Assembly: GCA_027943335.1 (NCBI GenBank)
Contig: BSBK01005146.1
Location: forward strand, 1,434,001 to 1,498,000
Direction: 5' to 3'
Length of the DNA stretch: 64,000 nt
Source of the DNA: Chamaecyparis obtusa
Lineage: Eukaryota > Streptophyta > Pinopsida > Cupressales > Cupressaceae
How positions within the stretch are numbered: position 1 is the stretch's first letter; the number at the start of each line of letters is the position of its first letter. Under the pieces are notes generated by a model. It worked only from the letters and a program-made list of their open reading frames with translations. It did no database searches and was not told the origin of the DNA. A program made the translations under genes and the position numbers. This document shows, one piece after another, positions 10,719-22,659 of the stretch.

Positions 10719-10963
10719 TGTCATGCCTCGCCAAAGAACCCTTGAAAAAATAGGGTGAAACATGCATAATAAAAAAAAATTAACATACATATGCAATATT
10801 AATGACATAAGTGTACTATCATGATATATAGTGCTACAATATGCAAACAACATCCACTAAACAACCAAGTAATTCTACCACCACACCCATCTTGAGATCG
10901 AACAAGGGCGAATGACTGCTTCGTCTCTAGGGGTACCATAACAAAACATAACTACCTTGTTGT

Positions 10964-10991
10964 CCTACATTTTGTCAACACAAAATGTAGG
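10964..10991. repeat. Perfect hairpin near a possible nested LTR start
   Basis: Two 11-bp arms, CCTACATTTTG and CAAAATGTAGG, are separated by 6 bases. They follow TTGTTGT, resembling the TGTTGTC-plus-palindrome at 8551. A nested LTR start is possible but unproven. Confidence 0.5.
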
Positions 10992-11754
10992 TAACAGTAC
11001 GAAACTTTTGAACTTAGTTTCGTGTTTGTCTACGTTGATTCACTATTTAATTAGCCAATATTGATCGACCAGTTGATCTCAATATGTTTAGTGAATCCTT
11101 TTGCTAAAGGTTTTCGTCAAGTCTTTTTCATTTTGTCAGTTTGTCTTCCTATACTTGATTTTTGAATCCTTCAGTGTCCTTTGGTTTGTTTTCGAGTGTG
11201 TTTTTTATTTTTTTTAGTCTTTTTGTTTTATCCAATCTCTTGCTTTCGATTTTTCCTTCGATTTGATCTATCTTAGAGCTTAATCGGACTTGTCAATCAA
11301 AAGATATGGTCATATAAGTGCCCAAAAAGTGGACTCTCCAAGCTCAACTACATATTTAAAAAAATAGATGTTATTTTCTATAATTGAGTTGCACTTTTTG
11401 AAAAATATAACATGAATTCAATTTATTTATGTTTTTAAGTTACTTTATCACTTAAGTGATTATAGTGCACTTTATGTTATATTTTGATGTTGAGTTGCTT
11501 TTAATATTTCACTTAAGTGACTTTATCACTTTATAGTTCTATTTTAATGTTGAGATTTACTTTATGTTTTAAATCAACATATAGGTCAATATTGCTTTAT
11601 AAAATAATGTTTGCACATTATATATTCAAATATGTAGTGTACATAGTTATTTTGGACCCCTTAAGTGATATTACACTCAAAATTTAATTAGACATGTGCT
11701 AAATTGTTCACTTAAGTTGTGTATAGCAACAACATGTCTACAATCTCCTACTTT
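10992..11754. other. Non-coding AT-rich stretch in the composite insert
   Basis: No gene seen. Around 11430-11540 there are local repeats of CACTTAAGTGA, a palindromic 10-mer core, with ATTTTGATGTTGAG. Confidence 0.4.
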
Positions 11755-12830
11755 TTATGTAATTGCATCTCTAGAGTCCACTTTACATGTAAAATGTCTT
11801 TTTCATGTCTTTACAACACATGTAATCATCCTCCTAGAGTGCGATTTGCATTTGGGAGTCTTCCTTATGTAAAACATGACATGTAAATGCCTCTCAAGAG
11901 TGTGTTTTGACTTGGAGTTGCATTTAAGTCTTTTTATGTCAAAAAATAAAACATGTACATGCACTCCAAGAGTGCGTTTTTGGCTAGGAGGTCACATTTG
12001 AAGCAAAAACATGCAAAACATGACATGCGTATGCTTCCCAAGAGTGCGTTTTGGCTGGAACTTGCATTTAAATGTTTTACATGCCAAAGACAAAGCATGT
12101 GTTTGCCTTCTAAGACCCCGTTTTTGACAAAGGGAATCACTACATGCAAAAACGTTGCAAGTTGTTGCACTCCAGGACCCCGTTTTGGCTTGGAGACTTC
12201 ATACAAGTCTTCTACAAGCCAAAATGTCACATGTCTTTGCATATTAAGAGTGTGTTTTGGCTGGGAGGATGCATTTGATCTCTTCAACATGTCAAAGTGT
12301 GATATGTATATGCATTGAAAGCCTACGTTTTGCTTGAGGTTCTCTTTCGAAAGTTTTTTATTGCAAAATAAACTATGTATATGCACCTCTAGAGCGCGTT
12401 TTGCCTTGGAGTGTTTATTTTAAGTCATTTACCTTCAAAATAACATATGCTATGCATTTAGAGAGTGTGTTTTGGCTGGAAATCATCATTCAAGCTAAGA
12501 ACATTCATAACATTGCATGTACGAGCATTGGAAGGCTGCATTTTTGGTTGGGAGTTTCAACAAAGGGATTTTTTTGCAAAATAAACTATGCACATGCATC
12601 TCTAGAGTCCGTTTTTACCTCCATATGCATTTTTATTCTTCCAAGAGCAAGTTTTGTGCATTCTCAGCCCAACACAACTCATGCAAGGGCATCATTTGAA
12701 TGCATTTCTCATCAAAAACGCCCATCAAGCTTGTTCTTGGTAAATCAGTTTGCTTTGGAAGGTTTTTGCAAGTTGTTTTTTATCAAATGCATGTAAAAAT
12801 GTGGCTTGTTGTTGCATCTTGAGATCATTT
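11755..12830. repeat. Degenerate tandem array, ~70-bp period
   Basis: A core like ATGCxCTCCAAGAGTGCG followed by TTTTGGCTTGGAG recurs near 11831, 11891, 11963, 12033, 12105, 12168, 12240, 12312, 12383, 12454, 12525 and 12594, i.e. every 60-75 bases for at least twelve copies. Related but looser units occur near 11770, 13317, 13380 and 13495. CATG-rich spacers (ACATGCAAAACATG) lie between cores. Copies are diverged, so the array is old. The short open frames across it are products of the periodicity. Confidence 0.75.
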
Positions 12831-13657
12831 TTTGCAACTTGGAAATGATCAAAGGTTTTTGAGTTGTTGGATGCAAATACACTTCAACAATCCGATTTTG
12901 GAGAAGACAAAGTCATTTCAACTTCTTTTTCTTCCATTTTTGGCTCATTGAGCTCCAAGTAAGTAAATGTATTTGTTTTTGCTTGTGTATTTCACTTATT
13001 TTCCTACATTGTTGCATTTTATGGCTCATTTGTATCCATTTGTTCAAACGCAGCCCATGTATTTTGCATTTGTGTTTAAATAGGTTGACATCTTCTCTTT
13101 GTCTATGTATAAAAATCATCCTACACTCAAAAACGAAATTACATGTGAAGATTAGTTTCAAGTTTTGACATGTTTGAGTCAATAGCAAGAGGTATGTTTT
13201 GTGTTTTTCTTTCTTGTTTGCTTGCTTGTTGTTGTTTTTTTAAGAAAGTTGAAGTTGTCCTCTCAAGAATATAAGTGCAAACATTCATGCCAATTCGTCC
13301 TTCATTCTCCAACACGTGTAATTGCATCTCCCAAACTCATTACATGTGAAAACATGTCATTCTCTAACACATGCAATCACCTCTCAAGAATCCGATTTTG
13401 GTAAAAGGTCACTCTTTTAGATTCCAAAATCATCATTTAGACATATCCATGTACTTCCAACTTGCATTCTTGTCCATACAAACAAAGCCCCACATGCAAT
13501 CCACCTTCACAAGTCTGATTTTGCTCCTATTTGTCAATATACATGTGCCATTCATTTTATTTCCAGCCAACATGTGTGTTCTATGAGTATCTAATCAATA
13601 CTCCGTACATCTTGATCTTCATAGAGCTATCATTGCAAACCAAAGCCTAACCTTCTC
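12831..13657. other. Non-coding flank of the ~70-bp array
   Basis: No gene recognised. Scattered array-like units (for example near 13317-13400 and 13490-13530) suggest the array once extended to about 13.5 kb. Confidence 0.4.
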
Positions 13658-14290
13658 ATGGAACTAATCTCCTCAAATGATGTATCTACCCTTTGGAATT
13701 TCCATGTTGCAGCACAGGATATGTCAGCACCATCAAAAGTCAAAGGAAAGATGAAATATCAATATGACAAAGAGTTGGCTCATACCACGACCTCACTTGA
13801 TTCATCAACTCTTGATCAAATCTCAGATACAGAGATTGGGTATATTGACATGACTAATTTCTTGTAAAGGCTCGACAAAGTCCAGGGAATGGAAATGCTT
13901 TTGGCAAAGCTACAAGGGGATCTAAAGAGTTGTCAAGTAGTAGAAGTGGACATCACCAGCAATCTCAGGCAAATAGGATGCAAGGTTCTTACCAGAGATG
14001 ATAACCTCTTCACTGAAGAGGAAATGACTACAGAATACACTGACAGATTAAATGCTGATTTTGATTCTGAAGAATTTGGAGCGCATACGATGAACAAATT
14101 TACTGCATATAAATTTGTGGCAAAACATTTAAGGGATTCTTTTGTAGATGATTACAAAGTTGTGGAATTAGCATGTACAAATGCAATCAAAATTGAAGTC
14201 ATTTCAGAGACCATGAAGATTTCAGATCTTCCTATTATTCATGATTGTATTGCCAAATATAAGGCCTTCCTTGATAATTTCAAGGATTGA
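13658..14290 (+). pseudogene. Unrecognised 211-codon reading frame with one internal stop
   Basis: One + frame runs from Met at 13658 to a stop at 14288-14290, broken only by TAA at 13865-13867. The product is acidic and Ser/Thr-rich at first, then mixed helical (a Leu/Lys/Asp-rich C-terminal 130 residues), with no transmembrane segment and no motif I know. Its length in AT-rich DNA and single break suggest it was coding, possibly an accessory or Gag-like protein of the element that carries it, because an LTR-like promoter follows within 200 bp. The function is unknown. Confidence 0.45.
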
Positions 14291-14485
14291 TTCACTTTTC
14301 TTCATCTTTCTGTTTTAGTTTTTATGCTTTGTAGATTGGAGAAGATGAATTGCACGCAATGCAATTACATGTAATTCGATTGCATGTCCTTATGACATGT
14401 AATCCAATAATTCTTCTCACCTAGTTTTACCAGGTCAGAGTGGTTGAGTTGCTCCCACTTTTCCTCATTTTTCTCATTTCTTTTC

Positions 14486-14515
14486 CTATAAAAGGAATGC
14501 CCCTCTCATTGTAAA
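14486..14515 (+). promoter_or_regulatory. TATA box of a probable LTR
   Basis: CCTATAAAAGGAATGCCCCTC is followed about 25-30 bases later by CATTGTAAAAACC, the usual layout of a plant LTR TATA box and transcript start. Upstream, 14350-14410 has ACATGTAAT inverted repeats. Confidence 0.5.
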
Positions 14516-14599
14516 AACCATCTTTATTTTATGCAAGAGAGCTCTGCCAAACTTGTGCAAGCATAATTGTGATTGTGTAGTACTATTTTGGAGAAAAAT

Positions 14600-14822
14600 A
14601 AATAGAAAGAAACAATTGGAGCTGAAGTTGTGACTAAGTGCAATTGTGGTGAATCAAATTGGAAGCTGTGACTGCAATTTGATTTTACAGTCTTTTTATT
14701 TATGTGATTCTTGTGTTTTGTTAAGAGCAAAGTGAATATTAGAAACAATCGGAGCCGAAGTTGTGAATGGGAGCGATTGTGGTAATATAAAACTAGAAGT
14801 TGTGAGTGTAGGTTATATTACC
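14600..14822 (+). repeat. Two imperfect ~75-bp direct repeats
   Basis: The units at about 14611-14690 and 14742-14820 share the pattern GAAACAATxGGAGCxGAAGTTGTGA, then xGxGCxATTGTGGT, then a GAAGxTGTGA block. They lie downstream of the TATA box, in what would be the transcribed part of an LTR or a leader. Confidence 0.55.
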
Positions 14823-17800
14823 ATCTTATTTTCCCACAGTTTATTAGAATAGTTAGAAAGTCTCTACTTCTGGAAGTCTGTGTGCCCCAATGGTAGAGGT
14901 ATTTCTTATAGAATAGATAAATAGGTCTTAGAGCCAAGCTTGTACGCTTTTCAATCAGCCTGTGAGTTGGTATTGGTTTATCGGTATCATTGTTTCCAGC
15001 TTTTAGATAGAAGTGTAGTTTAGAGATTAAAGCTTTGCCCATTACTCGTTCTTCAGGTAAGTGGATTCCTTCTTGAAAGATAAGAAGGAATATTTGTAAC
15101 ATCCTATTTGATAATCTCTTAACTTCTTGCATTCCTTGAGTTGATCCAAGGAACAATGAGAAGGGGGAGCCTTCCCTTTAAGGTAGGAGAGACATTGTCT
15201 CATATGCTGTCACTGGTATCCCTATTTTGTAATTGGATTTTTTCCCAAAACTATCAGTTGCAAAATATCCACCCAACATACCTCACTTAACATGATGCTA
15301 CATGTGAGCTCGGACAATCATTCACGAGTCTCACAACTCGCCACCAATCCCTTAGAATGAGATCGTCACCATGGGAGACTAGGTTCCTTTCAGGGACTGG
15401 CTAGGCAAGGTTCCATTTGAGACTCTAATGAAAAACACATTATATGAGGTCATATAATGATTGTGATTATACCAAGATGCTCGTAATGATAAAGGGCATC
15501 CAAATCATAAGTTCTTTTTCGCAAAAACCCAGCAGAACACTATTTTTTGATTAATGCGTAGTTCTGCAGATATGTATGCGCAAGATCAGAGGACATTTGC
15601 ATAGGAGTTCTATACATAAGCGCAGGGGCAGCATGTATATGCGCAACTCTGCAAATATATGTGCAGTAGAATTCAGTGAATGTGCAGCAATTCAGGATGT
15701 ATGAGCAAAAGCAAGTTAAAACTAGGGAAAAGGGTGGAAACATGATCTAACACTTGAGTTTGCTCATCGTGAGGTCAATTACCATTTTGAGAGGCACCAC
15801 GAGCATACAAGGGAACACATATACATCTAATAAAAGTAGTATATCATGAATGCATCAATATATAAGCGTGAAACTACATTGCTCAGAATAAGAACCAAAT
15901 CCAACATACAAGATTGCAAGGATACATCAATAAGGAGTCATCAAGTCCTGAAAGGAGTGTGATATCAATTTGGGACCACTCATCACTTGTACATCAGTCC
16001 CCAACAGTGATTGGTCACGCCACCCGACCACGAGGAACCTTTAGGCTCTCCCCACCATGCTCACGAGGATAACCATGTGGCCTAAACAACACGAGCAAGG
16101 CTTCATATAGGGTATACACAAAAGCATATCCATATCCTCATAACACATCTACAAGAACAATGATCATACAAAACCAAGGCTCTACACACATCACCAATTG
16201 CACACAACAATCAAGATCAAGGTGATAGTTCAGTAAACAATCTAGGAACTCAACAGCACAAGACAAACTAGCTCAATGAATCTATCCGAGTGGGTGCACA
16301 ATCCAAGGTTGTGAGTGTCATTGCATGGCCAAGGTGGGGAACGGAATAACCCATTGCCTCACCACACTGTGACTCATGCGGCATCAAGCAACCTCTCATG
16401 GAGACGAGGAACTTAACGTGCCACCCTCTATGGCCAGTACCACCAGACCCTCACATTTATTATCTTATTAATTAATTTCATTATGTTTTCACTTGACTAA
16501 GCACTCTACAATGGGTTAGCATGGTAGCCCCTTCGTGCCATGATCCCCCCATTGAGAGCCACTCCCAAAATTGACTTAACGTCCACTCAAGGCATGCATA
16601 TGGCAAACAAAGAGGTCTTTTCACAAGCATACAAGCATGGTGAATTGTCGGCATATCTGTCGGCAATAGCACAACTGTCTCAACTATGTGAGGTGATCAA
16701 AGTATTCTCACATGAACACACAATTGCCAATTCTACAAATGCATATACACTCAAGCACACACAAGACCTCATCAAGGGGGTGAAACTCAAACCCCAAGCA
16801 CACACGGAGTTGCCAAAACTCTCACATGAGCTCCAACAACACTTTCACAAAACAAATTTACCAAGAGAGACACAGTTGGGTTCAAATTCGGATATATGGC
16901 TTCTCAAGCCAAAAATCACCAAAATTTCAAGTTTCAAATATCATGAAAAGAAGACAATCCATTTTCCCCCATGCAAAGCACATCCCAAAAATGCATTATT
17001 TTCATCCAAATACACAAGCATGAAAGCTCCAGCCATTAATACAAGCAAAAACCCTCATATTCATGGAAATGAAAACAAATTGATCTTAAATCTACAATTC
17101 TCCACTCTACACACTTGGAATTCAAAAGGAATCCATTATTTGAACCTTTCAAATCACTCTCAAACAAAAGATTGAAATTCTAAGCAAGATTTAAAGAGGA
17201 AATTCAAAAACTCACCTTTCACACGCCAAGAAACCCCAAATATACTTGGAAAATGAAGAATACACCGCCAAAATGAATGAAACTTGGAGGGCAGCAAGAA
17301 TTCGATCCACTCAATCCAAAAATCAAACACCCACAAATTTGCAATCCTCCAATTTCTCCGAATAGGTCAAATTCGAATTTCTCATGGAAATTTTTGTGAA
17401 GAACTCTCAAAATCTTCTAAAACCAAGTTGTTAAAATGAAATATAAAAGTCACTTATTAAGAAAATCCCCAATAACTTAAAACATATAATAAAATGTAAA
17501 ACCATAATATTTACAAAATTTCATCAACAAATAACCAAATGAAAAAGCCCTCATGTAACCATAATAAAATTTTAATATAATTAAATCCCCTTTAGGACTA
17601 GTTGACTACGACAATTACACCCAAAATCACTAACTAGTAACAATGCCCAGCATAGGCACAACATGCACACAGAACAACCACCTAACCAAACTGAAGTGTA
17701 ACGTCACACACATCAAATCATCCACCCAAGAGCGGTTGAACGTTGCCACGCGACAACCGGGGCATGTTGATAAATATACGGAAATTGTCGCCCAAGAGCT

Positions 17801-18657
17801 GGAACGACAATTTGGGTAAGTACAATATTGGCCACATGACTATCTCCTAATTTAACCACCATCGGGTTTATATATATGTTTTTAGGCACACTTACACCTA
17901 TGGAGCTAGGTGAAGTCGATGTCTGGTACCTATCCACGTTAGTATAATAGCCGAAGCACATGTATACCATTAACACCACAAACAGTGAACTCTAGCGGCG
18001 TAATCACTCTACAAATGTTACAACACCACCCCTTCTCACAACAAACAGTATAAATCTAATCGCTAACATCATTAATCATAACTACAACATTAACTATCTC
18101 TATTCATTATTTTAAGCATCATTCAGGATAATTAACCAACAATGTTTACTATTCAAACATCACGAGAGTACATGTACATAAACGCAACACATTAATAATA
18201 TTAACCAGGATAAACATCATTCACAATCTAATATATATCATCAAATCTCTAACTATAACAATATCATTAAGTCCCATAAAGTATAATGCGCATAAAAACC
18301 AATGAGTCCATCAGCATGGCACAGAAGACGGTACACCTAATCGTAGCAACTTAAGAACACTTTTAGTTTTGAAGTCAAAAACATCATTTATAAATATAGG
18401 ACATCATCATATAACATCATGGCATCTACTGGCATACACATCATGCACATATGATCACTACTAAATCACATAAATAATCAACTACTCACATCAGCAATGA
18501 CATCATAGGCACAAAAGAATATATTAGTAATCGAATGCATCACAGAAATGCACAACACCAAAGATCAGTTACAAATCACCACACAATAACATCCAAGAGT
18601 CTAGCTCGGATCAAAAGAATAACCGTGTAGCAGGATGCAAACACGGTAGGCACTACA
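14823..18657. other. Non-coding right half of the composite insert
   Basis: No gene recognised. A cluster of ATATGTATGCGCA/TATATGCGCAACTCTGCA-like near-repeats sits at about 15550-15700. On the minus strand a purine-rich GAGAAGGGGTGGTGT followed by TGTAACATTTG (about 18015-18037) resembles a polypurine tract plus LTR start, so part of this block may be a minus-strand LTR. A 211-codon open frame at 16540-17175 looks non-coding by composition (see rejected list). Confidence 0.35.
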
Positions 18658-18935
18658 GACTTTGGTGAAAAAGAAAGAACCAATATTTTAGTAAGAGATT
18701 TCCTTAGGGATCAAATGAAGTGAGTAGGTAGTATTTAACAGGCAAATAGGATTGGAAACAAAATAGAGGACAACATATATAGGCATGTAAGGGTCACGCT
18801 AAAGTGTGTGGAAGACAAAAATGCAATCTTAAAGAAGGGAATGCTTAAAGGCACTCAGTTTTACTTTGAAGACAATCTAACGTTTGACAATAAGAAGAAT
18901 AAAGGAAAGAATCGGACAAAGTAAAAAATACAAGA
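18658..18935 (+). pseudogene. LINE-B ORF1, 3' part
   Basis: Continues the frame interrupted at 10718: NILVRDFLRDQM (18688-18723), a stop-bearing stretch, then VKCVEDKNAIL-like and GTQFYFEDNLTF near 18805-18890, the pattern of an ORF1 RNA-recognition-like domain end. It closes with a Lys-rich tail near 18900-18935. The first five bases are the right copy of GACTT. Confidence 0.6.
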
Positions 18936-19032
18936 GGAAAATAGCCCTGGCTCAAAAATGGTAAAAGCCCAAATCAATAATAGACCTACACACAAGAAAT
19001 AGGGATGCGGGGCCCCACGAGATTACCTTCAT

Positions 19033-19343
19033 ATGGTAAGTTGGAATTGTAGAGGATTCATGTGGAGGAGATGACCGATGTTGGGACCAATAGCAAAGGG
19101 GAAAGACATTATTATTCCTACAGAAACACACGAGCATGATGGTTGCGAAGTTATAGATTGTGAAGGTTACAATAGAATCTCAGTGTGGAATGAAGGGTCA
19201 AAAACAAGAAATGGACATGGAGGGATTTGTGATTTTAATAAAAGAAATATGGGCAGATAATATAAAAGTTGAAAAAGAGGACCCTAATAAGCAATTCATA
19301 TGGTTAAAAATAGCAGATACTGATGTCACAATTTGGCTGGTTG
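19033..19343 (+). pseudogene. LINE-B ORF2 endonuclease, N-terminal part
   Basis: Met at 19033 opens an APE-type endonuclease with SWNCRG (metal-site Asn), a stop at 19072-19074, then KDIIIPTETH, where the Glu of TETH is the metal-binding Glu (about 19115-19135). It continues with WNEGSKTRNGHGG and, after a frame change near 19225, to TDVTIWL at the insertion joint. It would nick the target DNA. The protein resumes at 21454. Confidence 0.75.
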
Positions 19344-19469
19344 TGTTGGATCACTTGAAAATTTTCTTTTTAAAGCTTGGAAAAGTGCCACATTTCTATA
19401 TTTGGTGAAGGAGAAATCTTATATTTGAGAAATTATGATGAAAATCCTTTTAAAATAAGTCAAAAAGGG

Positions 19470-19690
19470 CATTTTTCGCTATTTCGCGGGTCCTCAAAAC
19501 ATCAGCCACGAAACAGCAAAATTTCGCCATTGCGCTAGAGTAAGAAGTAAGGGTCATGAAGCAACGATATTGCACCATTTCGTAAGGTATTGGGTAAGGA
19601 CGTGTGAGATAGTGATTTTTCACTATTTCGTGGGCCACATTGATAAAAGTTGAGAAGTAGCGAAATTTCACCATTTCGTGATGGACCAAA
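19470..19690 (+). repeat. Five degenerate ~49-bp tandem repeats
   Basis: TTTCGCTATTTCGCGGG-like cores recur near 19472, 19520, 19568, 19616 and 19664 with about 48-base spacing (variants AATTTCGCCATT, ATATTGCACCATTTCGT, TTTTTCACTATTTCGTGGG). They are located in the upstream (U3-like) half of the insert. Confidence 0.65.
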
Positions 19691-20062
19691 AGGGAGACTT
19701 GCGAATTGGCGAAAGGTGTCGAAAAATTAAAAGGATGGACATTAATGAGAAGGTGACCAATTTGATAACTTGGAATGTACATCTCGAATGCCGAAAGGAT
19801 CTGTCAAAAGATTTGAAGTTAATGCTTGAAAAGATAAATTGGCATAAGATCGATTAAAGGTCACATTAATTCCTGGTGTGAAAAGACAACTAGGACATAG
19901 TTACATTCCTGAGGGAATGTATGAGGTGTGAGATCAGGTTGTTAAGCATGCAATTTCTTTCGGCCACAAGCGTCATTAAGTTGGAAATGAGCAGAATTAA
20001 AATTGTCAGTTAGGTTTCTAAAGGCGGTTAAAACCAGAGTTAATGAGTGGTAACATGTAGTC

Positions 20063-20080
20063 TTTCTATAAAAAGGGCCA
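20063..20080 (+). promoter_or_regulatory. TATA box in the 2.1-kb insert
   Basis: TCTTTCTATAAAAAGGGCC, a strong plant-type TATA element, about 720 bases from the insert's left end, as expected for an LTR promoter. Confidence 0.6.
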
Positions 20081-21453
20081 AGATTATCCCAAAATACATA
20101 TTGTGGATTAAGACATAAATATCCGTTATAAAGATGGGCTTGCCAACCATTTTCGATCCTTTGAATTAGGACCCAGGGCTTCAACCAGTATTGCAACCTG
20201 ACTTAATAGGCTCAGAGGAGGACCAACAAGATGTGCTAAACAGTTTGATGGATGCGGCTTGGAAACTTTGTACTAGTTACGATGCATACTAGAGCGACAT
20301 GTTTAAGTTAGAGACCAAATAGGACAAGGCAGAAATGGCTGACATGATGCTATCCATACAGATGAACGACGATGGTTGGGTTCCAAATGGCATGGAAAAT
20401 GAACTATTGGAGATGTTGTGCTTAATCCGCATTCGGTGATACTGTCTTCTTGATGTAGCGTGTTCGTTTTACAAAATTGTACATAACAATACATTTTAGT
20501 TATTAGTTAAGAAGCATTGCGATGGTCTGAAGCTTGTACGCATCCTTTCATTTTATATAAGAAGGATACCAAGACCATTCGCTAGGATATATAGAATAGA
20601 ATAGAAAAAACATATGATAGATATAGATTTAGATGGAATCATTACTTTTTGAAGATGATTATATAGGACAATGCAACTGACGCACATATCAATTGTACCT
20701 GTCTTTTGAAATTAATACAAAGCCCCTCTTTTTGTCCAAATTGAAGATTGTAAGTTCATTTACCATTGGTGATGCTAGTCCTCTATGATTATTGATTTTA
20801 AAATCAATTACTACCATTTAAATATTTGGTGAAAGATTGAATTATAATTTTAATCTTGGAACATCAGAGATTACATACGAAGTGTTGTTTGTGTAACTCT
20901 GTCTAATTGGTTTTCTCAGTGAAATTAAATTCTATTAGACTAAGGTTATTTCCGCAGAAATCTTTTCTATTATTTAGGTAGTGGATGGTGTGTGATTCAC
21001 TGTCTCACAGAGTTGTACATGAGGGTATAATCAAGGATTGACTCTATTTGCCCAATCTGGGATAAAGGACTGGTCTAGAGATTGTTTCATAATTCAGGGA
21101 ATATTCATCAAATTGCAAAGTTCATTGTTCCATCAATCATATTCATAATTCATAATAATATTTTCTTACAAAAACATTCAATTCACAGTATCCATACAGT
21201 TCATTTTGATTAATCCCAAGGACCAATTGCCACCTTGGGAAATCATAAGGTTTAAAATCCCTATAGAAAAGCCTTTGACCAATTGATTAGGGTTTGAGGT
21301 GAAGGTATACCCACCTACGTTTAGCGAAGCCTAAAGTACAAGAGAATTGTATCAAGATACCGTTCTCATTTGTTGGCCAAAGCTGATTGAACAATCTTAC
21401 TAGGGAATTGGCAAAGCTCTTGGATTTCCAATCTATGGTTTTGGGAACCAACA

Positions 21454-21860
21454 GGCTACATGTTACTTTGCTCCAAAAAACTCAAAATTCTACAAAAAGA
21501 ATCTTGACAATGAAGATCCTTGTGCAACGTAAAAAGGGACATCTATTTTTAGCACTTTGGGAGAGACAGTTCTGGTGGGGGATTTTAATGCAAGGACAAC
21601 AAACAATCAGGCTATTCAGTGGGACAACAAGAGTGGGGAAGATGACAATCTGCTATGGCTAGAGAAAAACAAGGACCATTTTTGGGGAAAGGACTTCATA
21701 AGACAAGCAGGGGATTGTGTCTCATTTTGGGGTAAAGCTTCTAGGTATTTGTAGCTTGTATAGTTTGTTTATTTGTAACAAAATGAAAAGTTGGCCATGA
21801 TCAGGAGACATTACCTGTAAAACATACAACAAACAAAGTATTGTAAATTATGTTTTGTGT
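21454..21860 (+). pseudogene. LINE-B ORF2 endonuclease, middle part
   Basis: ATCYFAPKNSKFYKK-like reading, then GETVLVGDFNART (21557-21600), the conserved GDFN metal and catalytic site with Asp codon at 21581, then a piece ending in GDIT and VNYVLC at the chromovirus insertion point. There are frame changes near 21530 and several stops after 21750. Confidence 0.75.
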
Positions 21861-22629
21861 TGATGCAGGAGCATCTTGGGTTCAAGGCAATCTTGCATCA
21901 ACCAAAAATAGTTTTGTTCTTTCTATTCTTGTTTTCCTGTTTGTGAGATCGTGTTGGCGGCCCATCATGTGTTCAAGTTAGCATGCGCGGTCATAGCATC
22001 TTATCCAAGACCTATATCTATCTTTGATCACTTTCCCATGCTCGCACTTCATTTGGATTGATGTTGCTCGAATTATGATTCATCTATTCTCAGGTAGCTT
22101 GTTCGTTGTTTGTTCTTGACTCTTGGTGGAATTTCAATCTCGCGATGGCAATCAACGGCTTGTGATGAATGGTGGCGCATTGTTCTATGTTTTTAGATCA
22201 TGTGTGGACCTAAATCTAGGATCGCAAGGCTTCTCACAGTTTATGGATTGAGTTCTTATGATTAGGAATTGCCCTATTTGTTGTAACATGTTTTCATGTT
22301 CTTGGGAAATGTAATCTTTCTTAGGGCCGACCTGTGTGTTGTGATGGCTATATATTGTTACCTGATGTATTTCTTGAAGAGACATGAATGATTGATGAAT
22401 GATTCTAGATCGGTAACAGACTAGAAGGTTGATTTAGCTATATTGTAAGGCTGCAACCAGGTAGGCCTTATAGCCCGGCATATATGAAGGTAAATTGCCA
22501 ATAGTTTGATCTCAATTAATATATTGGATCTTGCATTTTCTCTCTAACTCCTTGTTTTTTTCCTGTGTTTACTCTTCTTGCGAGGTAGGATTGATCATCT
22601 TTTGGTCCCTCCTACCTTGGATTGCATCA
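21861..22629 (+). repeat. Gypsy-C 5' LTR
   Basis: 769 bp, starting TGATGCAGGAGCATC and ending GGATTGCATCA. It matches 25703-26467 along its length with scattered substitutions. Confidence 0.95.
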
Positions 22630-22631
22630 AG

Positions 22632-22643
22632 TGGTATCAGAGC
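22632..22643 (+). promoter_or_regulatory. Gypsy-C primer-binding site (tRNA-Met)
   Basis: TGGTATCAGAGC, two bases after the LTR, complementary to the 3' end of plant initiator tRNA-Met. Confidence 0.88.
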
Positions 22644-22659
22644 TTCCTAGGAATCAAGG

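Larger units (their letters stand above)
10719..18657. mobile_element. Composite 7.9-kb insertion in LINE-B ORF1 (TG...CA ends, GACTT target duplication)
   Basis: Begins TGTCATGCCTCGCC and ends GGCACTACA. GACTT is present on both sides (10714-10718 and 18658-18662), and removal restores the LINE ORF1 reading (GLKDF joined to GEKE). The ends therefore behave like those of an LTR element or its remnant. The interior holds no recognisable Gag-Pol. It contains a ~70-bp tandem repeat array, a 211-codon reading frame, an LTR-like promoter and a long non-coding part, so it is probably itself nested and deleted. I could not match two LTR copies. Confidence 0.7.
19344..21453 (+). mobile_element. 2.1-kb solo-LTR-like insert in the LINE-B endonuclease
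   Basis: Starts TGTTGG and ends CCAACA, a perfect 6-bp terminal inverted repeat. Flanks are GGTTG (19339-19343) and GGCTA (21454-21458), a 5-bp target duplication with two transitions. Removal gives TIWL joined to ATCYFAP, the expected endonuclease reading. No PBS, polypurine tract or coding domain was found inside. A TATA box is present, so a large solo LTR is the simplest reading. Confidence 0.7.

Noticed and set aside
11934..12796. Overlapping open frames of 120-150 codons on both strands
   Set aside because: They arise from the ~70-bp tandem repeats, which lack stops in several frames.
16540..17175. 211-codon open frame on the + strand
   Set aside because: Thr/Ser/Asn/His-rich without any motif, in A/C-rich sequence with few T-starting codons. 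The reverse strand looks like LTR or leader DNA. No element context supports it.
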